Assembly (NCBI GenBank): GCA_035508795.1
Contig: DATJMJ010000097.1
Span: forward strand, 1-39,938
Reading direction: 5' to 3'
Length of the DNA stretch: 39,938 nucleotides
Source of the DNA: DATJMJ01 sp035508795
GTDB taxonomy: Bacteria > Actinomycetota > Acidimicrobiia > Acidimicrobiales > Palsa-688
In this document: piece after piece, positions 22,253 through 30,671 of the stretch
Numbering within the stretch: the first letter of the stretch is position 1
How the letters are laid out: the number at the start of each line of letters is the position of its first letter
Made by a program: the position numbers and the translations under genes
Notes under the pieces: model-generated
What the model was told of the DNA's origin: nothing
The model's input: only the letters and a program-made list of their open reading frames with translations
Database searches by the model: none

Positions 22253-25171
22253 TTACAGCCCCAATCGCAATGCCGGCGCAGTCCTCTGCCTGGGCCTTGC
22301 CGCATTGGCCCCGAGCCCTGTGAGAGCCAGAGCGGGAAGCTCCCGTTCGAGGGCGAGCTTCGCCACCACCTCCTCCCACCTCGCCCGAGCGGCTCGCTCG
22401 ATCGGGCGCGGGCCGGCCAGGTCGAGTAGCGCCGCGTCCGGCCAACTTGCGGCAAGCTCGGCAATTGCGCTTTTACGCCGCGCTCCTTCTCCCGCTGGGC
22501 CGAAGGCGGGTCTGCCGGGGCCGGCCAGCGTCACCCAAGCCTGCCTTACCTGTCCGAATTGGGTGCCGAGCATGTAAGGGTCGCCGAGCACGACCAAGGA
22601 ACCTTCGCCGGCGCTGCTCGTTCCGCTCCAAGGCTGCCTGTCCCGGCTCGCCCCGGCTGTCTCGGGCCCCGGGCGCAGCCCATGCTGTGAGCCCACCGCT
22701 GTCCGGGGCCACGATCCCAGCTCTGAGCCCGGTTGTTGCGAGCCAGGCTGCACGCCCGGCAATGGGCCGGGGAAAAGGCGCGGAAGGTACGGAACGGTCG
22801 TTGCATAGGCATACCCCAGTGCGGCCGCATCCTTTCCCCGCACTTTCGTCCTCAGCTGCCCAGCTACGTCGACGGGCGTCCCCTCTGGTACCCCTCTCCT
22901 TCCCCCAAGCTCTGTCCCAGCTCCTCCCAGCGAGGCACCCGAGGGGACCTTGCGGCCCGATGGTTCTGAGGGCTCCCATTGCACTGTGATGCAGCCCGGC
23001 TCAGCCCCGACGACGGTCCCCCTGGTGCCCGCGCGAGCCACGCCCAGGCGGCGGAGCGCCATCACGCTCTCGCCGACGAAATAAGCGCGTTGGCCGAGAA
23101 CCACCTCCTGGGCGCCGGGCCGAGCCGACATCTCGAGGCGGTGGGCGGCTGCGTTGAGGGCTTGGGCTTCTGGAGCGCCAAGGGCGACCATCATGGGGAC
23201 GCCTCTGACCGCAGCTCCGCCAGGTTTGACGAGAGCCTCGTCGACCTGAGCGCGGCCGGCGCCGTAGGAGGCGAGCACGTGCGCGATTGCATCCCCGCCG
23301 GCCAGGGTGCCCTGGACCGCTACCCCCGAGATACCCACGCCCGGTCGCTCCGGCCACTGGCGCAAGACGTAGTCGCCGAGCTGGCCCGGGGCGAGAGTCG
23401 CGACCAGCTCGTCGAGGGCACGCGACATGCTCGGCCCGCGCCCCGGCGCACATCCGCCCGGTACGAGCAGGAGCTTGGTGCGTGAGGAGACCGCCTCGTC
23501 CACCAGGCTCGCCAGGGCGGCCGGGCTCAGGTGGTCGGCCGAGTCGACAACGAGCACCCGGCGCCCGGGCGCGCCGAAGCTCATCGGTGCCGGGACCGGA
23601 GCCGGTCGTAGGGAGGTCAATGCCCGCCACCGGGCAGCCGAACGCTCGTTCGGGCTCAGGGCCCGTACTGAGATGCCACCTGCCTGCCAGGCAGCGCGGG
23701 CGGCGTCGGCGCACGCCGCTTGAGCGAGCCATGGCCCCCACGGCAGCACTGAGATCCCGTGGCCGTCGGTGGCGAGGCGCGTAGCGATCTCTCGCTCCTG
23801 GGCATGGAACCCGAGTTGGGCGAGTTCCCCCTCGGCGACCGCCGGGTGGACCTGCGCCGATCGAGCGAAGCGGGCCTCCGCAGCCGTGCTCAGAACCTTC
23901 CGGTCGAGGTCGTCCGCGAGACGGCTCACCCACCGCCCGCCCCCGCGCCCACGTCCGCGCTGGAGCGCCACCGGCTGCCTGGGCGGTTCAGGCTCGCTCT
24001 CCGCCGGCCACCCCCGGCTCGCCGGCCGCCGAGCGGGCTCAGGGTCGCTACTTGCGCACCACTCGCGAACGAAATCGAGCGCCTCCTTGCGGGACATGCC
24101 TTGCGGGCAGCTCTCGGCGAGCGCCCTCAGGACGTCGGGTTCGGCGAAGCTCGAGCCTCTCCGGGCAAGCGACGCCTCGATGAGGTGCGCCCGCGGAGGG
24201 GGTGAAGGTTGCCCGACGGTCCCGGGCCCGCTGCCAACCGCGCCGGCGACAGCGTCCCAGACGCCGCCCGGCGGGGTGCCGGCAGCGCCGCCGACGCCGC
24301 CCGTCCCCGTCCCCAGCCCGGGCCCCGTCCCCAGCCCGGGCCCTGGGGCCGGCACAGGCCCCGGCCCCGGTCCCGCAGGCACCTCGTCCTTACCGGGCCC
24401 GCCAGAGCCGCCCCGGTTCGCGGTCACCCCTTGGCCCACCTTCGCTGCCCCAGCCGACACCGCCCCGAAGCGGCGGGCATTTGCTCTCGCTGCCAGTGAG
24501 CGTGAACTGGCTACAGCCCGCTCGGCCCTCGGGACGCCGGCGATCTCGCCGAGCCCTCCCGGCCCGAGTTCCCAGGTGAAACCGAACCCGGCCCCCGTGA
24601 GACGGTGCCGGAGAGCAAGTTGGAAGACCGGGCCGAGGCCTTCCCTCCACCTCCAGATCTCGTTGCCGTCGAGGCAACCCCAAAACCCGCTACCCCCAAC
24701 GGAGCCATAACCGAGGTTCGCGAGCACGACGTGGGAGTGGAGGTGGGGCTGGCCGGCGGCACTGTGGATGTGCTGGAAAGCGCCCGCCACGACGCCGTCT
24801 GCTTGGACATGTTTGCTCGAGCGCCGCAACCAGGCCGCCTTTTCCTCCAGGACCGTGACGGCGTCGGTGACAGCCAGCTGGAAGCAGGCCGCCAGGGCTC
24901 TCCCGCCCCCACCCTCGCCGAGCGCCAGCATCGACAGCGACTTCGGTGCGGCGAAGACGAGGTCCCACCCATGCCGTCGCCGCAACGCCGGACGCTCCGT
25001 CAGTGGCCCTCCTCCCGGGGAACGGCCGCGCAAGGCGTCCCTCAGCTCATCGGAGCCAACTTCGCCCGACAATCCGAGGCGCGCCGCCCCTTGGCCGAGC
25101 CACACGCTCTCGACGGCGGAACGTTTCCAGTACGCCACTCCGCCAGCAGATGCACGGTTGATCACTAACAT
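22253..25171 (-). CDS. MobF (TrwC-type) relaxase-like protein with a degenerate helicase domain
   Basis: MobF relaxases nick oriT through a tyrosine and unwind DNA with a C-terminal RecD-like helicase. Residues 1-230 are the relaxase domain: a single Y14 (AYWK) near the N-terminus, LGLSGEVGSDEL (32-43), GWDLVFAAPKSLSMLAL (68-84, the strongest TrwC signature), and the metal-binding histidines H134/H136 and HLHSH (143-147). A Pro/Gly linker (about 260-330) follows. The helicase half is recognisable but its motifs are lost. The P-loop position reads VLPWGPWLAQ (475-484) with no GKT/S. Walker B reads VLVVDSADHL (539-548), with Ser for Glu. The Y-A-x-T-V-H-K-x-Q-G motif reads YAYATTVPYLPR. ATG 25171 follows TATGAT by 8 nt. 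Nuclease activity is possible; helicase activity is unlikely. Confidence 0.85.
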   Translation of the reverse strand: MLVINRASAGGVAYWKRSAVESVWLGQGAARLGLSGEVGSDELRDALRGRSPGGGPLTERPALRRRHGWDLVFAAPKSLSMLALGEGGGGRALAACFQLAVTDAVTVLEEKAAWLRRSSKHVQADGVVAGAFQHIHSAAGQPHLHSHVVLANLGYGSVGGSGFWGCLDGNEIWRWREGLGPVFQLALRHRLTGAGFGFTWELGPGGLGEIAGVPRAERAVASSRSLAARANARRFGAVSAGAAKVGQGVTANRGGSGGPGKDEVPAGPGPGPVPAPGPGLGTGPGLGTGTGGVGGAAGTPPGGVWDAVAGAVGSGPGTVGQPSPPPRAHLIEASLARRGSSFAEPDVLRALAESCPQGMSRKEALDFVREWCASSDPEPARRPASRGWPAESEPEPPRQPVALQRGRGRGGGRWVSRLADDLDRKVLSTAAEARFARSAQVHPAVAEGELAQLGFHAQEREIATRLATDGHGISVLPWGPWLAQAACADAARAAWQAGGISVRALSPNERSAARWRALTSLRPAPVPAPMSFGAPGRRVLVVDSADHLSPAALASLVDEAVSSRTKLLLVPGGCAPGRGPSMSRALDELVATLAPGQLGDYVLRQWPERPGVGISGVAVQGTLAGGDAIAHVLASYGAGRAQVDEALVKPGGAAVRGVPMMVALGAPEAQALNAAAHRLEMSARPGAQEVVLGQRAYFVGESVMALRRLGVARAGTRGTVVGAEPGCITVQWEPSEPSGRKVPSGASLGGAGTELGGRRGVPEGTPVDVAGQLRTKVRGKDAAALGYAYATTVPYLPRLFPGPLPGVQPGSQQPGSELGSWPRTAVGSQHGLRPGPETAGASRDRQPWSGTSSAGEGSLVVLGDPYMLGTQFGQVRQAWVTLAGPGRPAFGPAGEGARRKSAIAELAASWPDAALLDLAGPRPIERAARARWEEVVAKLALERELPALALTGLGANAARPRQRTAPALRLGL
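24309..24344 (-). repeat. Two 18-bp repeats in the relaxase linker
   Basis: gtccccagcccgggcccc at 24309-24326 and again with one change at 24327-24344. They code for the Pro/Gly linker between the nuclease and helicase-like halves. Confidence 0.85.
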
Positions 25172-25184
25172 GACTTGAAATCAT
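25170..25184. promoter_or_regulatory. Imperfect 15-bp palindrome at the relaxase start
   Basis: ATGACTTGAAATCAT: 12 of 15 positions agree with the reverse complement. It overlaps the relaxase start and both divergent promoters, so it could be an operator. Function unproven. Confidence 0.35.
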
Positions 25185-25203
25185 ATAGAAACTCTGAAAT
25201 ACT
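25175..25203 (+). promoter_or_regulatory. Promoter of the T4SS-like genes (-35/-10)
   Basis: TTGAAA (25175-25180), a 17-bp spacer and AATACT (25198-25203), in an AT-rich patch of a GC-rich region. It would give a leader of about 125 nt before the VirB2-like ATG. Confidence 0.55.
25180..25185 (-). promoter_or_regulatory. Leaderless -10 box of the relaxase gene
   Basis: TATGAT on the minus strand, 8 nt before the relaxase ATG at 25171. It overlaps the plus-strand promoter, so the two directions may compete. Confidence 0.5.
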
Positions 25204-25336
25204 TGGAAAGTCCAGTACCGGCCACAGGGCACCCGGCAACGCTCGCAGGCTCACTAGCCAGCCCCAGCTCGGCGTGCGCGCTCCAATCAGAAGGCGCCCG
25301 CGTCCTCCAGCAATCGCGATACGAAGGAGGCGCCAA

Positions 25337-25711
25337 ATGCACTTCCACTCTCACTTGCACTTGCCACTTGCAGCTTCATTGATTGCCGCGGCTTCGACGC
25401 CTGCTACCACTGGGAACACGGGGCCCGACCCGACCGATTGGGACATCAACCCCGGTGGGGCCTCGGTCTTGCCTGGCGGCAACACTCTCTCCAGCTTGGC
25501 CAGCGGGGTCGGCCACTGGGCTCTCATCGCAGCCGTCCTCGGTGTGATCATTGGAGGGGTGATGTGGGCTTTCGGCCATTTCTCCCACAATTACCAGCAG
25601 TCCTTCAATGGCCGGAAAGGTGTCATCGTGTCCGGCATTGCGGCGCTCCTGATCGGAGGGGCGCAAAAGATCATTGGCTTTTTCTTCAATCAGGGCGTCA
25701 CACTTCACTGA
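25337..25711 (+). CDS. VirB2-like (DUF6112-type) small membrane protein
   Basis: 124 aa: a signal-like N-terminus (LPLAASLIAAAS), then two membrane helices, HWALIAAVLGVIIGGVMWAF (about 61-80) and VIVSGIAALLIGGAQKIIGF (about 95-115), separated by NYQQSFNGRKG. This two-helix hairpin with N-Y-Q and G-R-K-G is characteristic of the actinobacterial DUF6112 proteins that take the VirB2/TrbC pilin-like position in conjugation clusters. The start is set by a strong ribosome site GAAGGAGG (25323-25330) 6 nt before the ATG, rather than the longer frame from 25175. First gene of the plus-strand T4SS-like set; the next gene starts 3 nt after its stop. Confidence 0.8.
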   Translation: MHFHSHLHLPLAASLIAAASTPATTGNTGPDPTDWDINPGGASVLPGGNTLSSLASGVGHWALIAAVLGVIIGGVMWAFGHFSHNYQQSFNGRKGVIVSGIAALLIGGAQKIIGFFFNQGVTLH

Positions 25712-25714
25712 GCG

Positions 25715-26773
25715 ATGGCGATCCTCGGGCTACCCATCCTCCCCACCAGCATCACGGCCAGCGCGGCCAACGAGCTATTAAAGGTCTTGCTCACCTGGGA
25801 AATGAGCCTCACGGAGGCACTCGTAAAAGACGTCATGAGCGCCTTGGCGGAAGCGACGGCGGTGACCCCGGCAAAGGGCAACGGCTGGTTCGGGACCGTC
25901 GCGCACGAGATGTACCCCGTCGAGGTCCTCGTCATGGCGCCGCTTCTTTTTGCAGCAACTATCAGTGCTATTTTTCACCAGGACATGAGGCGGCTGGCAA
26001 GAGCCTGGGCCGTCGGGTTGCCCTTATCGATGATCGGAGGATTTGCCGCCGCCAACGCGGGGTTGTCCGGGCTGCAGCTCACCAACGTCCTGTCCACCCT
26101 TATCCAAAAAAACACAGCGCCCCACCTCGGCTCGGACTTCGTAACAGCTGTCGCGCTCGGGGCGAACAGCGGCGCCGCCGGCCCGGTGGGCGCTCTGTTC
26201 AGCCTGGTCGTCCTTGCGGGCGGCGTTGCTATTTGGCTCGAGCTTGCGCTTCGCTCGGCGGCCATCGAGCTGGCCATCTTCTTCATGCCTCTAGCTTTCG
26301 CCGCCCTGGTCTGGCCCTCGACGACCTATCTGGCGAAAAGGCTTGTCCAGTTGCTGGTGGCGCTGCTCCTGGCAAAGCCGATAATTGTCGGGGCGCTGTG
26401 CCTCGGGGATAACGCCCTGACAAGCTCGTCGGCGAGCGCAAGCTCTTTTGTAACCGGGTCAGCGATCCTTTTGATGGCAGCGTTTTCGCCGATGGCGTTG
26501 CTTAAATTGGTGCCCGTGATCGAAGTCTCTGCGATATCTCATCTTCAAGGCTTGGCGCGCCAACCGCTCTCGATCGCTGAGCGCAATGTCCAGCGGGCCT
26601 TCGGGCACGTCAGATCGGCAAGGGATAAGGCAAGCCAATCCCAGCCAGCCGAGCCAGAACTGGCTCCAAGTGTCGCGCGCCAGGTGGTCAGCCAGATGGG
26701 CGCCGCCGCAAGTGGGGCCGCCTCATCGGCCGATCATCCTCTCGGGCCGGCGAGGTTCCCCAATGAAAGGTGA
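25715..26773 (+). CDS. TrbL/VirB6-like polytopic membrane protein
   Basis: A 352-aa protein with about six to seven hydrophobic segments in the middle (roughly residues 65-270), a polar N-terminal part and a Pro/Ala/Gln-rich cytoplasmic tail. Position (directly after the VirB2-like gene and before the SCO6880-type gene), size and topology match the TrbL/VirB6 channel component of actinobacterial conjugation modules. Sequence motifs of this family are weak, so the assignment rests mostly on context. Its stop overlaps a possible GTG of the next gene (GTGA at 26770-26773), so the three genes form one tight operon. Confidence 0.7.
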   Translation: MAILGLPILPTSITASAANELLKVLLTWEMSLTEALVKDVMSALAEATAVTPAKGNGWFGTVAHEMYPVEVLVMAPLLFAATISAIFHQDMRRLARAWAVGLPLSMIGGFAAANAGLSGLQLTNVLSTLIQKNTAPHLGSDFVTAVALGANSGAAGPVGALFSLVVLAGGVAIWLELALRSAAIELAIFFMPLAFAALVWPSTTYLAKRLVQLLVALLLAKPIIVGALCLGDNALTSSSASASSFVTGSAILLMAAFSPMALLKLVPVIEVSAISHLQGLARQPLSIAERNVQRAFGHVRSARDKASQSQPAEPELAPSVARQVVSQMGAAASGAASSADHPLGPARFPNER

Positions 26774-26778
26774 CAGCC

Positions 26779-28242
26779 ATGAAAGCTGATGACGGGACGG
26801 GCGACAGCGCCGCTTACCGCTTCGAGCCACTTGCCCGCCGCGGTTTGTTGTTGGGCCTCGGCTTTGGCGAGCTGGCGGTCCTCGCCGTTGCCCTGGTGGT
26901 GGCTGTTTTGGTGGTGCACGCGTGCCGGGGCGCCGCCGGCCTCGCCGGTGGGGTAGCCGTCCTCGCCGCCGGGGGCGCGCTGTGCCGGCCGGTGGCGGGG
27001 AGGGCCCCTCTCCATTGGGCAGTAGTTTGCGCAACTTTTGCGGGCCGGCCAAAAAGATCTGTCCTGAGGCCGTTCCGTGCGGCCGACCGGCCTCCTCTTT
27101 CTGTCGGACCGCTCACGGCCCCCGGAGCGGGCGCAGCGCCCCAACGCTCCAGGTTCCCCTTGAAAGCGTTCGCCCCCCGGACCTGGGTCGACCAGGTCGG
27201 GCCGACGCCGGGCCACGGGGCGGTCGGGGCGCTGCTCGACACCCGGGCGGGGACAGCGGCTGCCGTGCTCAGGGTGCGAGGGTCTCCGTTTTACCTCCTG
27301 GACGCATCCGAAAAACAAAGGAAGCTCGCATCTTGGGCCGGCGCGCTCGAGTCGGTGTGCGCGTCGCGCAATTCTCTCGTCCGCCTCCAATGGTGCCAGC
27401 GTGCCCACCAAGACGGTTCTCGAGCACTGGCCGCCCACCTTTCAAAAGCCGGTGACCCCGCCAGCCCGGGCTATGCAAACCATCACGAACTGGTTGAAAG
27501 TGCCGGGGAACGCGCCTGGCGCCACGACACTTTTGTCGTCGTCGTGACCCGCTGCGCGCCACGGCGCAGGCGACTTGACGATCACGGCGCGAAGGTACTG
27601 CTCAACGAGGTCGAGGCGTTCCGCACGCAACTTCACAATGCCGGGTTCAGCTGCGACGGGGTACTGGACGGGGACGGTTTGAGCGCCGCCTTGGGCAATT
27701 TCTTGGTGCCAGGCCTCGACCGCAGCCCGCGCGCGCACCCTTGGCCGCTTGCCATCGAAGAACGTTGGGACGCGTTCCATGCCGACGGTTTCTGGTACAG
27801 GACCTACTGGGTGGCCGAGTGGCCGAGGCACCACGTCGGACCCGATTTTCTCAGCCCGCTGCTGATCGGCAAGGGTAGGCGCTGCTTTTCGGTCGTCTTG
27901 GCACCCGTGCCGCCGGAGCGAGCGGCCCGCGACGCCGAGTCAGCTCGCACTGCCCAAGCTGCCGACGCCCATTTGCGGGCTCAGGGGGGCTTCCTCGAGA
28001 CGGCCCGGCAGCGCCGCAGAGCCGAGGCGCTCGAGGGAAGGGAGGAGTTGCTTGCCGATGGCCGGGGCTCGTTTTGTTTCGCCGGGTATGTCGCGGTGTC
28101 GGGCGGCAGTTTGGAGGAGCTGGACAGGTCGTGCGCCGAGCTGGAGCGCGCTGCGGCAGCTTCCAAGCTTTACTTGCGCCTCCTGTTCGGCCAGCAGCGT
28201 CAGGCACTCACCTGGGCGTTGCCCTTCGGCGGCGGCATCTAA
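26779..28242 (+). CDS. SCO6880-type protein (VirB3/PrgI plus VirB4 N-terminal-like)
   Basis: About 487 aa. The N-terminal YRFEPLARRGLLLGLGFGEL followed by two membrane helices (about residues 28-65) matches SCO6880-type proteins, which combine a VirB3/PrgI-like membrane anchor with a soluble VirB4 N-terminal-like domain and occur just before the VirB4 ATPase in actinobacterial conjugative elements. The soluble part holds no Walker motif, as expected. ATG 26779 with AAAGGTG upstream is preferred; GTG 26770, overlapping the TrbL-like stop, is the alternative. Its usual partner, the VirB4 ATPase, is not adjacent here: a reversed MMPL gene lies between them. Confidence 0.78.
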   Translation: MKADDGTGDSAAYRFEPLARRGLLLGLGFGELAVLAVALVVAVLVVHACRGAAGLAGGVAVLAAGGALCRPVAGRAPLHWAVVCATFAGRPKRSVLRPFRAADRPPLSVGPLTAPGAGAAPQRSRFPLKAFAPRTWVDQVGPTPGHGAVGALLDTRAGTAAAVLRVRGSPFYLLDASEKQRKLASWAGALESVCASRNSLVRLQWCQRAHQDGSRALAAHLSKAGDPASPGYANHHELVESAGERAWRHDTFVVVVTRCAPRRRRLDDHGAKVLLNEVEAFRTQLHNAGFSCDGVLDGDGLSAALGNFLVPGLDRSPRAHPWPLAIEERWDAFHADGFWYRTYWVAEWPRHHVGPDFLSPLLIGKGRRCFSVVLAPVPPERAARDAESARTAQAADAHLRAQGGFLETARQRRRAEALEGREELLADGRGSFCFAGYVAVSGGSLEELDRSCAELERAAAASKLYLRLLFGQQRQALTWALPFGGGI

Positions 28243-28307
28243 GCGCATTTCGCCGCCTCGGTGCCTTCGGCGGGTGCGAGGGCCGCTTGCCGCCAGGTCC
28301 CGGTGCC

Positions 28308-30398
28308 TCACTCGCCGGCCAACGCCCCTGGTCCAGCCCGCCCGGCTCGACCTTCGGCGGGCCCGGGACGAGGAGGGCCCCATGGCCACCAGATACCGTC
28401 GCCTATGTCGAGGTTGAGCGCAGTCACGAGGATGGAGCGCACGACGAGCGTATCGAGCAGTACGCCGAAGGCAACTGCGAAGCCGATCTCGGCGAACTCG
28501 GTGACCGGTAACGTCCCGAGGACGGCAAACGTGCCCGCCAGCACGAAGCCGGCAGAAGTTATGACTCCGCCCGTTGTCGCCAGGCCTTTCAGTGCGCCTG
28601 CCCGGGTGCCGCTTGTCGCCGTCTCCTCCCGCACGCGCGTCATGAGGAAGATGTTGTAGTCGATGCCGAGCGCGACGAGAAAAACGAACACGAACAACGG
28701 GAACGCACTGTCCTCCGCCGGTACGCCGAAAACGTAGTCGAAAACGAGAGCGCTCACACCCATGGCAGCCGCAAACGACAAACCGACTGTAACTACTAGC
28801 AAAAGTGGCGCAAGGAGGGCTCGCAGCAGCAACGCCAGTATCCCGAACACGACGACGAGGATGATCGGTATGACGACTATCCGGTCGTGGCGAGCAGCGT
28901 TTTCGACATCGAGGTTGACGGCCGTGTCGCCGCCCACCTTTGCATCGGCCCCCGGGATCGGGTGGACCTCGGAACGGACGCGTTCGACCGTAGCGTAGCC
29001 AGCTTCGCTCGTCGGGGAAGCCGTGAGCGTGCCCTGCAAGAAAACCCTGCCGCCCACGACTGCCAGTTGCGATACCCCGACGAGGCCGGGCGTGCGGTCC
29101 ATGGCAGCTTCGACCTCGCCTTGTTTGCTCAGGTTCGCCATGACGACGAGCGGGCTTCCTGCGCCTGCGGGGAAGTGCTGCGAGAGGACCTCCTCACCGA
29201 CGACGGACCCCGGTGTCCCGCGGAAGGACTGCTTTTCGGTGAGACCGTTGGCGTGGAGGCCGAATGTCCCCATCGCAAGGACCACGAGCCCGAGGGTCGT
29301 CCCGGCCCAAACACGCCTCGGGTGACGGCTGACGCCGTTGCCGACGCGCGCCCAGATGCCTGTCGACGTCGGTTCGTGGGACCCGACATCTGGCTTTGCG
29401 GGCCAAAAAACCCACCGCCCGAATGTCACCAGGAGTGCCGGGAGGAGCGTGAGCATCGAGGCGACGGCGATAAGGACACCGATCGCGGCTACTGGCCCGA
29501 GCCCGCGTGTGGAGTTTGTCACCGCGGCCAGCAGGCAGAGCATGCCCGCGATAACCGTGCTGCCGCTGGCGATAATCGCCGCCCGGGCGCGGCGAAGGGC
29601 CATCGCCATGGCTTCGTGGCGATCCTCGTGGCGGCGTAGTTCTTCGCGGTAGCGAGCCACGAGGAGGAGCGCGTAGTCAGTCCCGGCGCCGAAGACCAGC
29701 ACGGTCAGGATGCCGGCGCTCTCGGCGTTCACAACCAGGCCGGCGTGCGTCGCCAGCAGGTAGATGATCCCCTCGGCAGTGGCAAGCGCGACACCGGCCG
29801 AAATGACCGGCAGGAGCCACAGGACTGGGCTTCGGTACGTGATGAGCAATATCCCGATGACAACGGCTAATGCCGCGTAAAGCAGTGTCCCGTCGATCCC
29901 CTTGAAAGCGTTGTTGGAATCGGCTGCATTACCGAGCGGGCCGGTCACGTAGACCGACAGCCCTGCAGGGCCGTCGGCGATCCGCTCGATCTTGCTGACC
30001 GTGCCGGGCGCCCTCGACCACGCGTTGGTGCCGAGGTTGTAGGGCACCGACACCTCGGCCGCCTCCCCGTCGCTCGCAAACAACGGGCCCGTCACCTGGC
30101 CCCCGAGCGGGGCGACCTCCCTGAACGCAGCCGTGTCCGACGCGATCTTTGCGCGCTCCTGCACGGTCAGGTGGGGCAGTTGCTGGAAGACGACCACGGC
30201 TACGAGAGTGTTTGCCGAGCGGAAGGCACTTTCGGCGTTCAGCACCTTGACCGACTCGGCCGACCCCGGGAGGAAGGAACTGGCTGTATTTTTCTCCGCC
30301 CCCATCAACTTGCCCGCGAGCGAGCCGGCCGCCGCCAGGATGACAACCCAGAGCAGCAGGACGAGGAACTTCGTGCGCCGGCCTGCTAATGCCGGCAT
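28308..30398 (-). CDS. MMPL-family (RND-type) transporter
   Basis: About 696 aa with the duplicated MMPL/RND layout: one N-terminal helix (KFLVLLLWVVILAAAGSL), an extracytoplasmic loop, a block of five or six helices holding TVLVFGAGTDYALLLVARYR, then a second loop and block holding FVFLVALGIDYNIFLMTRVR. The GxGTDYALLL and GIDYNIFLMTR segments contain the aspartate/tyrosine pairs used for proton coupling. Family members export lipids or drugs; the substrate is unknown. The frame extends to 30527, but ATG 30398 has GTAGGGGGC just upstream and starts directly at the first helix. It lies on the minus strand inside the plus-strand T4SS-like gene set. Confidence 0.9.
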   Translation of the reverse strand: MPALAGRRTKFLVLLLWVVILAAAGSLAGKLMGAEKNTASSFLPGSAESVKVLNAESAFRSANTLVAVVVFQQLPHLTVQERAKIASDTAAFREVAPLGGQVTGPLFASDGEAAEVSVPYNLGTNAWSRAPGTVSKIERIADGPAGLSVYVTGPLGNAADSNNAFKGIDGTLLYAALAVVIGILLITYRSPVLWLLPVISAGVALATAEGIIYLLATHAGLVVNAESAGILTVLVFGAGTDYALLLVARYREELRRHEDRHEAMAMALRRARAAIIASGSTVIAGMLCLLAAVTNSTRGLGPVAAIGVLIAVASMLTLLPALLVTFGRWVFWPAKPDVGSHEPTSTGIWARVGNGVSRHPRRVWAGTTLGLVVLAMGTFGLHANGLTEKQSFRGTPGSVVGEEVLSQHFPAGAGSPLVVMANLSKQGEVEAAMDRTPGLVGVSQLAVVGGRVFLQGTLTASPTSEAGYATVERVRSEVHPIPGADAKVGGDTAVNLDVENAARHDRIVVIPIILVVVFGILALLLRALLAPLLLVVTVGLSFAAAMGVSALVFDYVFGVPAEDSAFPLFVFVFLVALGIDYNIFLMTRVREETATSGTRAGALKGLATTGGVITSAGFVLAGTFAVLGTLPVTEFAEIGFAVAFGVLLDTLVVRSILVTALNLDIGDGIWWPWGPPRPGPAEGRAGRAGPGALAGE

Positions 30399-30671
30399 AT
30401 GGTGCCCCCTACGGACGGCACCGGACGGCCCATTTGTCTCACGAGGCAAGTCTGGCGCCCGTCGAGGGCGGCCCACCAGCCGGAGCGCCCAGGCGCCGCG
30501 ATTTTTTCGCAAACCCGGTCCTTGCAAGCCGTTAATCGTTGTGGATGCTCATTATCCCCACCCGCCCTTCGCGCGCCTGGCGGGCTGTCGCCTGTTCCCG
30601 TACCACCCGTTAGTGCGCCGCCCCTTTGCGTGCCTGCACCCTCGTTTACCTGCGCTCAAGGAGGCACCCGC
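30399..30671 (+). promoter_or_regulatory. Intergenic region between MMPL and VirB4-like genes
   Basis: 273 bp, divergent. The frame of the VirB4-like gene is open through it, but the translated sequence is Pro/Arg/Cys-rich and unlike the family. TTGCAA near 30522 and CATTAT near 30550 are weak promoter candidates. AAGGAGG (30658-30664) is the ribosome site of the next gene. Confidence 0.45.

Noticed and set aside
30399..30671. An N-terminal 91-residue extension of the VirB4-like ATPase
   Set aside because: The translated part is Pro/Arg/Cys-rich and unlike the family, while TTG 30672 has a perfect AAGGAGG at correct spacing.
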